Assembly: GCA_937925775.1 (NCBI GenBank)
Contig: CALAMM010000097.1
Coordinates: 1-6,082, forward strand
Origin: an uncultured Fimbriimonadales bacterium
Lineage (GTDB): Bacteria > Armatimonadota > Fimbriimonadia > Fimbriimonadales > GBS-DC
Length of the DNA stretch: 6,082 nucleotides
Direction: 5' to 3'
A model generated the notes under the pieces. The model was not told the origin of the DNA. It did not search any database and worked only from the letters and a program-made list of their open reading frames with translations. Below, piece after piece: positions 1-3,415 of this stretch. Position 1 is the stretch's first letter, and each line of letters starts with the position of its first letter. The translations under genes and the position numbers were made by a program.

Positions 1-330
1 GTGACGGGGATCCATCGCGAGGAGATGAAGGAGTTTTTTATGCGCGAAGTGCCTGACGAGCTGCGCCATGCAGAGTATCTGGCGAACAAAATCGCAGCGC
101 TGGGCGGGACACCCGTCACCACGCCTACGCCTGTGCCCCCCGCCAGCGACCTGAAGCAGATGCTGCTGAATGTGCATCGGGCGGAGGAGGAGACGATTGC
201 CCGCTATCTGCAGCGGCGCGAGCAGGCGGAACAACTCGGCGACTTCGGGCTGGTGAACGACCTGGAGGAGATCATCTCGGACGAGACCAAGCACAAAGAG
301 GCGATAGAGATGATCCTGCGTGGATTATGA
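1..330 (+). CDS. Ferritin-like diiron protein (bacterioferritin/DPS-like), N-terminus outside window
   Basis: This is the C-terminal 109 residues of a four-helix-bundle ferritin-like protein, a family that oxidises and stores iron or uses a diiron centre against peroxide. Numbering from the first visible codon, E20-L-R-H23 gives the ExxH ligand pair that closes helix B, followed by a GG-T-P turn and a proline-rich linker (about 36-48). E62-E64 in the third helix and E95-T-K-H98 in the fourth give the second glutamate and second ExxH pair. The first-helix glutamate expected in bacterioferritins is absent, so the frame must continue upstream and the GTG at base 1 is probably an internal valine. 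It ends at TGA 328-330 and converges on the minus-strand gene ending at 359, with only 28 bases between them and no visible terminator. The family call is solid. The exact subfamily (bacterioferritin versus a smaller ferritin-like domain protein) cannot be settled from the fragment. Confidence 0.82.
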   Translation: MTGIHREEMKEFFMREVPDELRHAEYLANKIAALGGTPVTTPTPVPPASDLKQMLLNVHRAEEETIARYLQRREQAEQLGDFGLVNDLEEIISDETKHKEAIEMILRGL

Positions 331-358
331 CGAGCTGGCTGGGGAGGTGAGTAGGCAG

Positions 359-829
359 CTACGGGCAGCGCGCTAATCGTTTACTACCTTGAACTGCTCC
401 TGCTCCCGAACCCATCAGCCCCCAGTGATACCGAAGGTTGACGCGAAGCACTGGCTGTTCCGTCTTCTCGAACAGCAGGCGCACTACGGGCTGTTGCCTG
501 CGTGGGAAACGGCGTATTTGGATAGGCGACTGGGGCGACTTAGGCGGCTTGCCATCTAACTCCACCTCCATCTGGATATCGCGCAAGGCAGTGAGCGCCG
601 TGTTGTAGAGTCGGAGGCGCACTTCCTGCTCGCCCGACGGCAACGGCGCGATACATCCTTCAATCACTAAATCGGCGGAGTCTACCACAAGGTACTCTGG
701 TGGGATGACGGGCTTGTTCGCGCCTGTAATCGCCCCGCCACCACTCATCTGATACGCCGCCACCAAGGATGCTGCGAACAGCACCACTATGAGCAGCATC
801 GCAACCCACACAACGGCGCTGGAACGCAT
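359..829 (-). CDS. Small membrane-anchored protein of unknown function, co-transcribed with hpt
   Basis: I do not recognise this 156-residue protein. Residues 1-4 carry a short positive N-terminus (MRSS) followed by a hydrophobic segment (about 5-26, rich in A, V, L, I), consistent with an uncleaved signal anchor. The rest would then face outside the cytoplasm. A Gly-rich linker (29-37) leads to a probable beta-rich domain of about 110 residues with alternating hydrophobics (VRLRLYN at 70-76, IQMEVELDG at 85-93, VVRLLF at 115-120, VLRVNLRY at 127-134). This resembles bacterial immunoglobulin-like or FxLYD-type extracytoplasmic domains only in general character. The only cysteines, C59 and C155, could form a disulfide tying the C-terminus back to the first strand. 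Its ATG lies 4 bases after the hpt stop codon, so it is almost certainly in the same transcript and probably translationally coupled. No good Shine-Dalgarno sits at normal distance; a GGAG lies about 16 bases upstream. It might be annotated as hypothetical or DUF-type. Confidence 0.72.
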   Translation of the reverse strand: MRSSAVVWVAMLLIVVLFAASLVAAYQMSGGGAITGANKPVIPPEYLVVDSADLVIEGCIAPLPSGEQEVRLRLYNTALTALRDIQMEVELDGKPPKSPQSPIQIRRFPRRQQPVVRLLFEKTEQPVLRVNLRYHWGLMGSGAGAVQGSKRLARCP

Positions 830-833
830 AGGC

Positions 834-1412
834 TCAACCGTTCATCTCCGCCCGAAGCACCTCAGGCTTGATAATCCCAATATACGGGAGGCTCCGATAC
901 TGCTGTCGCCAGTCCAGCCCGTAGCCCACCAGAAACTCGTCGGGCGCGTCGAAGCCTTTGTAGGCAATCGGGATGTCGATAAGCCGTCGGTAGGGGCGAT
1001 CCAAGAACACACATACTTTGAGGCTTGCAGGCTTGCGACGCTCCAGATTCTTGTAGATGTACGCCAGCGTCAACCCTGTGTCCAGAATATCTTCCACGAT
1101 AATCACATGCCTGCCTGCGATAGGTTCGTCCAAATCTTTCGTAATGCGCACCTCGCCCGACTGGGTTTGGGGACCGTAGCTGGTGATGGCTAAGAAGTCG
1201 AGCGTGTGGGGCACTGTCAGGGCGCGGGCAAGGTCAGTTAGGAAGAATACCCCGCCCTTCATGACCGTGACTAAGTGAGGTGTTAGCCCCGCGTAGTCGC
1301 GGTCAATCTGCCGTGCGATTTGCCGAACCTTGCGTTTGATTTTGCGCTCATCGAGCCACACGCGCGCGATAATCGGTGGCAGCGTCGGCTCAGACAGCGT
1401 TAGCGTACTCAC
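834..1412 (-). CDS. hpt: Hypoxanthine/guanine phosphoribosyltransferase
   Basis: A cytoplasmic purine-salvage enzyme that transfers ribose-5-phosphate from PRPP to hypoxanthine or guanine, giving IMP or GMP. At 192 residues it has the usual bacterial length. Visible signatures are the pyrophosphate loop M-K52-G-G (51-54), the flexible-loop T-S-Y-G (77-80), the PRPP motif I-I-V-E107-D108-I-L-D111-T-G (104-113), and the purine-pocket and C-terminal block from L-D-R-P (137-140) through A-P-D158-E-F-L-V-G-Y-G-L-D to Y-R-S-L-P-Y-I-G. The lysine that contacts the purine O6 in the human and E. coli enzymes aligns with R139 here, a conservative but noticeable change. The start is GTG (1412-1410): homology begins around residue 15, and no ATG or Shine-Dalgarno offers a better start. 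A GGGTAAACT box ends 7 bases upstream, suggesting a leaderless mRNA. The gene for a small membrane protein follows after 4 bases. Confidence 0.95.
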   Translation of the reverse strand: MSTLTLSEPTLPPIIARVWLDERKIKRKVRQIARQIDRDYAGLTPHLVTVMKGGVFFLTDLARALTVPHTLDFLAITSYGPQTQSGEVRITKDLDEPIAGRHVIIVEDILDTGLTLAYIYKNLERRKPASLKVCVFLDRPYRRLIDIPIAYKGFDAPDEFLVGYGLDWRQQYRSLPYIGIIKPEVLRAEMNG

Positions 1413-1419
1413 GAGCTAA

Positions 1420-1428
1420 AGTTTACCC
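1420..1428 (-). promoter_or_regulatory. Putative leaderless promoter of hpt (GGG + TAAACT -10 box)
   Basis: Read on the minus strand, GGG-TAAACT ends 7 bases before the GTG start of hpt. A transcript starting the usual 6-8 bases after a -10 box would begin at or next to the start codon. No convincing -35 hexamer sits 16-18 bases upstream (a TTGCAC lies 19 bases away). The same arrangement occurs before galT and the reductase gene. Confidence 0.45.
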
Positions 1429-1515
1429 TGTTGTGCCATCTATTGTGCAAACAGGGCGCGCATCCGCACTCGGTATCACCTGACCGCAAGATCTCTTAGA
1501 CGCGGCAAAGGAAGC

Positions 1516-1558
1516 GGGGAGAGGAACCCTACGCCTGCGCGAGGCGGTCAGGCTCCCC
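1516..1558 (-). terminator. Nested hairpin after the 63-residue protein gene (weak terminator candidate)
   Basis: An outer stem GGGGAG (1516-1521) / CTCCCC (1553-1558) encloses a perfect inner stem CGCCT (1532-1536) / AGGCG (1542-1546) with loop GCGCG. It lies 15 bases beyond the stop codon of the upstream minus-strand gene and before hpt. On the minus strand it is followed only by GCTTCCTTT, not a proper U-tract, so it may be partial or Rho-assisted, or a processing hairpin. Confidence 0.3.
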
Positions 1559-1572
1559 CCAATAGATCGCCC

Positions 1573-1764
1573 TTACTTGCCACCGAACTTCTTGTAGGTC
1601 GCCTCGTCAACGAACTTCGTGAGCTTTTGTCCGTTGTACTCGGCTTTCAGGGCGTAGCGCACCTGCTTCTTTCCTGATTTCGTGGTGCGCTCATACTTCT
1701 GGGTCTTCACCTGATTGTCAGGTACCTCGACCATCTTGCGCTCTTTCACGCTGTAGAATTGCAT
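1573..1764 (-). CDS. 63-residue basic protein, DUF5679-like in pattern but lacking cysteines
   Basis: A small, lysine-rich (strongly basic) protein with no signal peptide or membrane segment. The start is set at the ATG of 1764-1762 because AGGAGG lies 7 bases upstream inside an AGGAGGGAGG run, the only strong Shine-Dalgarno in the window. An in-frame ATG 27 bases earlier would add nine residues but would put this ribosome site inside the gene. The N-terminus F-Y-S-V-K-E-R-K-M-V-E-V resembles the start of DUF5679-type mini-proteins as I recall them (Y-C-V-K-C-[KR]-x-K-V-E), with serine and glutamate where those have a CxxC. Further on, K-S-G-K-K-Q-V-R-Y-A-L-K and G-Q-K-L-T-K-F-V look like beta strands of a compact RNA- or protein-binding fold. 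The function is unknown and the family link is my inference. It is divergent from galT; hpt follows 160 bases downstream on the same strand. Confidence 0.7.
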   Translation of the reverse strand: MQFYSVKERKMVEVPDNQVKTQKYERTTKSGKKQVRYALKAEYNGQKLTKFVDEATYKKFGGK

Positions 1765-1767
1765 ACG

Positions 1768-1777
1768 CCTCCCTCCT
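1768..1777 (-). promoter_or_regulatory. Strong Shine-Dalgarno that decides the start of the 63-residue protein
   Basis: AGGAGGGAGG on the minus strand, with AGGAGG spaced 7 bases from the ATG at 1764. It is near-perfect against the 16S anti-Shine-Dalgarno and contrasts with the other genes in the window, which lack one. It suggests high translation of this small protein. Confidence 0.85.
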
Positions 1778-1788
1778 ATGAATGGATT

Positions 1789-1809
1789 CACAGGTTGCGC
1801 GAACCTGTG
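1789..1809. promoter_or_regulatory. Perfect 8-bp inverted repeat in the leader of the 63-residue protein gene
   Basis: Arms CACAGGTT (1789-1796) and AACCTGTG (1802-1809) are perfectly complementary around a GCGCG centre. It lies 24 bases upstream of the Shine-Dalgarno-driven ATG at 1764. A possible -10 box (TAAATT on the minus strand, 1823-1818) would start transcription at about 1811, placing this hairpin at the extreme 5' end of the mRNA or across the start site. It could therefore be an operator or an mRNA-stabilising 5' stem-loop. Confidence 0.5.
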
Positions 1810-1866
1810 TTGTGCCTAATTTACCTGGTCTCGTACTGGATTCCTGCTAAAGTTTGGGGGTTTTGA

Positions 1867-1890
1867 GGGCAAATTTGCCCGAATTTCGGG
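1867..1890. repeat. Two overlapping palindromes in the divergent promoter region
   Basis: GGGCAAATTTGCCC (1867-1880) is a perfect 14-bp palindrome. CCCGAA-T-TTCGGG (1878-1890) is a perfect 6-bp-arm palindrome that shares CCC with it, so the two hairpins or sites are mutually exclusive as RNA structures. They lie 82-95 bases upstream of galT and about 103 bases upstream of the divergent 63-residue protein gene. A dimeric regulator site is plausible; no regulator gene is visible. Confidence 0.45.
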
Positions 1891-1943
1891 GGATTTTTGG
1901 GGGATGAAGTTCCGCGGGGGCTGAAGAGGGCTTAGGTTGGAAT

Positions 1944-1953
1944 GGGGTATTCT
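1944..1953 (+). promoter_or_regulatory. Putative leaderless promoter of galT (GGGG + TATTCT -10 box)
   Basis: GGGG-TATTCT ends 8 bases before the galT ATG at 1962. The GAGG at 1957-1960 is only one base from the ATG, too close to act as a normal Shine-Dalgarno. No clear -35 is seen. The spacing and the GGGGTA...GGTATG frame match those before the reductase gene at 3416. Confidence 0.45.
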
Positions 1954-1961
1954 CGTGAGGT

Positions 1962-2948
1962 ATGTCTGAGCTGCGTTGGCATCCGCTGTTGCAGGAATGG
2001 GTCATCACGGCAACGCATCGTCAGGAGCGCACTTTCCACCCGCCGCCAGAGTATTGTCCTCTCTGCCCGACGCGCGCAGGAGGGGAGCCCACGGAAGTGC
2101 CCGAACCGACTTACGAAATCGTCGTGTTCGAGAACCGCTTTCCCTCTTTGCTACGCGAGCCCCCTGCGCCTGCTGTGGCTCCGACGCCGTTCTCGCCTGT
2201 CTTGCCGTCTTATGGCGTGTGTGAGGTGGTGCTTTACACGCCAGACCACAACGCCACCCTCGCGGTGCTACCGCTGGAGCGCATTCAGCAGTTGATCTAT
2301 GTTTGGCGCGACCGCTACGCCGAGCTGGGCGCACGCCCTGAAGTGCAGTATGTGTTCATTTTTGAGAACAAAGGACGCGAAATCGGCGTGACACTCAGTC
2401 ATCCTCACGGTCAGATTTACGCCTACCCGTTCATTCCGCCCAAAATCGAGCGTGAACGGGCTGCGATGTGCCGTCATTACGAAGCCACTGGCGGCAACCT
2501 GCTGTTGGAAATCGTGCGGGGTGAACTGGACGACGGCAGGCGGATTGTGCAGCGGCTGCAGGGCTGGGTCGCGTTCGTTCCCTTCTTCGCGCGGTACCCC
2601 TATGAGGTCTATCTCGTTCCCGAAGCGCCGCGACGCGACCTGCTCGATCTGACAGATCCAGAGATAGAGGGGTTAGCACGCATCCTCAAAGACACGCTAC
2701 AACGCTATGACGCGCTTTGGGGCTTCTCGCTACCCTACATCATGGCGCAGCATCCTCGCCCCACCGACGGCGCAGAGTATCCCTACTGGCAGTTCCATAT
2801 CGAGTTCTACCCGCCATACCGTACCCGTGATAAACTCAAGTATCTTGCAGGCTCCGAGGCAGGCGCAGGCGTTTTCATCAACGACACGCTGCCCGAAGAG
2901 ACGGCGAAGGCGCTTCGAAATCTGAAGACCGAGGAAGCAGCGCGCTGA
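1962..2948 (+). CDS. galT: Galactose-1-phosphate uridylyltransferase
   Basis: A Leloir-pathway enzyme of the HIT superfamily. It swaps UMP between UDP-glucose and galactose-1-phosphate through a uridylylated histidine. At 328 residues it fits the family. Conserved elements include the N-terminal W-x-x-L-x-x-x-W-V-I opening (6-15) and the zinc site C32-P-L-C35 with H96 (T-P-D-H) and H147. The active-site motif is H147-P-H149-G-Q151, in which H149 is the nucleophile by analogy with E. coli H166. The C-terminal block runs H264-P-R-P, F-H279-I-E-F-Y-P-P, then K-Y-L-A-G-S-E-x-G-x-G-x-F-I-N-D and a final L-P-E-E-T-A-K-A-L-R. The E. coli iron-site residue H298 is replaced by E281, as in many non-enteric GalTs. 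The ATG at 1962 gives the standard M-S-E-L-R-W-H-P-L start; the mRNA is probably leaderless. No galK or galE is present here, so it is not in a gal operon within this window. Confidence 0.95.
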   Translation: MSELRWHPLLQEWVITATHRQERTFHPPPEYCPLCPTRAGGEPTEVPEPTYEIVVFENRFPSLLREPPAPAVAPTPFSPVLPSYGVCEVVLYTPDHNATLAVLPLERIQQLIYVWRDRYAELGARPEVQYVFIFENKGREIGVTLSHPHGQIYAYPFIPPKIERERAAMCRHYEATGGNLLLEIVRGELDDGRRIVQRLQGWVAFVPFFARYPYEVYLVPEAPRRDLLDLTDPEIEGLARILKDTLQRYDALWGFSLPYIMAQHPRPTDGAEYPYWQFHIEFYPPYRTRDKLKYLAGSEAGAGVFINDTLPEETAKALRNLKTEEAAR

Positions 2949-2984
2949 CTTTCCCATGCACTGTCTGAGAGGCTATGTGGGGAA

Positions 2985-3014
2985 CACAGGGGGTTTTCTG
3001 CGCGTTTCCCTGTG
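2985..3014 (+). terminator. Hairpin in the galT 3' flank (no U-tract)
   Basis: Perfect arms CACAGGG (2985-2991) and CCCTGTG (3008-3014), extendable by two G-U pairs, lie 37 bases after the galT stop. The following bases are CTGGATGG rather than T-rich, so this is more likely a 3'-end protecting hairpin or Rho-dependent context than a strong intrinsic terminator. Confidence 0.3.
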
Positions 3015-3040
3015 CTGGATGGCTTGAGGCGCTGCTGCTG

Positions 3041-3120
3041 CCCTCACCCCCAGCCCCCTCCTGCGTCGTGAGGGAGGGGGGCGAACGCCGATGCACGCAG
3101 GAAGGAGTTGGGGGTGAGGG
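3041..3120. repeat. 80-bp palindromic intergenic repeat (REP/MITE-like) with 12-bp perfect ends
   Basis: The element begins CCCTCACCCCCA (3041-3052) and ends with its exact complement TGGGGGTGAGGG (3109-3120). The arms extend to 26 bases (3041-3066 against 3095-3120) with 23 matches, all three mismatches being transitions, and a 28-base centre holds GGCG-AA-CGCC. An alternative inner fold pairs GCCCCCTCC with GGGAGGGGGGC. Elements starting CCCTCACCCCCA(G/A)CCCC are, as I recall, dispersed between genes in several bacterial phyla, so this is probably one copy of a family. No target-site duplication is apparent and there is no transposase. It sits between the 3' ends of galT (+) and the candidate RNA gene (-), a typical place for such repeats. 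Confidence 0.72.
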
Positions 3121-3150
3121 TAATTCGCTCACTATCTAAGATAGCCTCTG

Positions 3151-3188
3151 AAAAAAAACCCGAGGGGAGGCTGGTAGCTCCCCTCGGG
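3151..3188 (-). terminator. Strong intrinsic terminator on the minus strand
   Basis: A perfect 11-bp stem pairs CCCGAGGGGAG (3159-3169) with CTCCCCTCGGG (3178-3188) around an 8-base loop. On the minus strand it is followed at once by eight Ts (3158-3151). On the plus strand the stem is followed by GTTGGC, so it works only for minus-strand transcription. No protein gene lies upstream of it on that strand nearer than 4549, which is the main reason to propose a small RNA gene. Confidence 0.9.
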
Positions 3189-3332
3189 GTTGGCAGGCAC
3201 GGCAGGGACTTTGCCCTGTCTCGGTTATGCGACAAAAGCGTCTCGACCCAAGCAACGGCGCGGTTCCGAGTGGCGCTTCAACCCACGAAGCACTGAAACA
3301 TCCCTCAAGTGCCACCCCTTGTGCCTGCCTAT
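3151..3332 (-). ncRNA. Candidate structured small RNA of about 180 nt with own promoter and terminator
   Basis: Reading the minus strand, a TATGAT box (3345-3340) predicts a transcript start near 3332. Three bases later begins GGCAGGCAC (3329-3321), whose exact complement GTGCCTGCC (3200-3192) closes the body. Inside are hairpin P2 (AGTG+CTTC, 3294-3287, with GAAG+CACT, 3279-3269, and a 3-base bulge), stem P3 CTCGG (3270-3266) / CCGAG (3224-3220), and hairpin P4 CAGGG (3218-3214) / CCCTG (3207-3203). P3 and P4 are 1 base apart and P4 and the closing stem 2. The terminator hairpin starts 3 bases after the closing stem and ends in eight Us. The region has no plausible ORF. Length and self-contained layout fit a 6S-class regulatory RNA, but I see no diagnostic sequence of 6S, tmRNA, RNase P, SRP RNA or a known riboswitch, so the identity is open. 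The 5' and 3' ends are inferred. Confidence 0.6.
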
Positions 3333-3339
3333 CGCCCTA

Positions 3340-3345
3340 ATCATA
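3340..3345 (-). promoter_or_regulatory. Putative -10 box (TATGAT) of the candidate small RNA
   Basis: TATGAT on the minus strand matches the TATAAT consensus at five of six positions and lies 7-8 bases before the proposed transcript start at about 3332. A good -35 is not evident; CTAACA at 19-base spacing is the nearest. It is divergent from the reductase promoter, only about 60 bases away. Confidence 0.45.
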
Positions 3346-3397
3346 CACCCATCGAATGCGCAAATGTTAGGGACTTTAGTCCTAATTTGGGGGGTTT

Positions 3398-3407
3398 GGG
3401 GTAGAAT
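3398..3407 (+). promoter_or_regulatory. Putative leaderless promoter of the reductase gene (GGGG + TAGAAT -10 box)
   Basis: GGGG-TAGAAT ends 8 bases before the ATG at 3416. No Shine-Dalgarno is present; the bases before the start are TTTGTGGT. Just upstream are a G/T-rich stretch (3386-3401) and a bulged inverted repeat, TTAGGGACT / AGTCCTAA (3368-3385), which could bind a regulator. Confidence 0.5.
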
Positions 3408-3415
3408 TTTGTGGT

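Noticed and set aside
789..1193. 134-codon plus-strand open frame opposite hpt
   Set aside because: It lies antisense to a clear HPRT gene, has no recognisable protein character, and is a frame shadow of G+C-rich coding DNA.
1765..1791. Upstream in-frame ATG (1791) as the start of the 63-residue protein
   Set aside because: It would place the near-perfect AGGAGG and half of the palindrome inside the coding region, and the family-like homology begins at the ATG of 1764.
1904..1924. Six-codon mini-ORF (ATG...TGA) upstream of galT preceded by a G-run
   Set aside because: It is too short to support, has no attenuator structure tied to it, and likely lies upstream of the galT transcript start.
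3271..3300. CRISPR-repeat-like segment (hairpin followed by CTGAAAC)
   Set aside because: Only a single copy exists in the window, with no spacers or second repeat; it is better explained as hairpin P2 of the candidate small RNA.
3151..3345. Riboswitch or leader of the plus-strand reductase gene
   Set aside because: The U-tract and the -10-like box are both on the minus strand, and the reductase -10 box lies downstream of the whole structure, so its own transcript would not include it.
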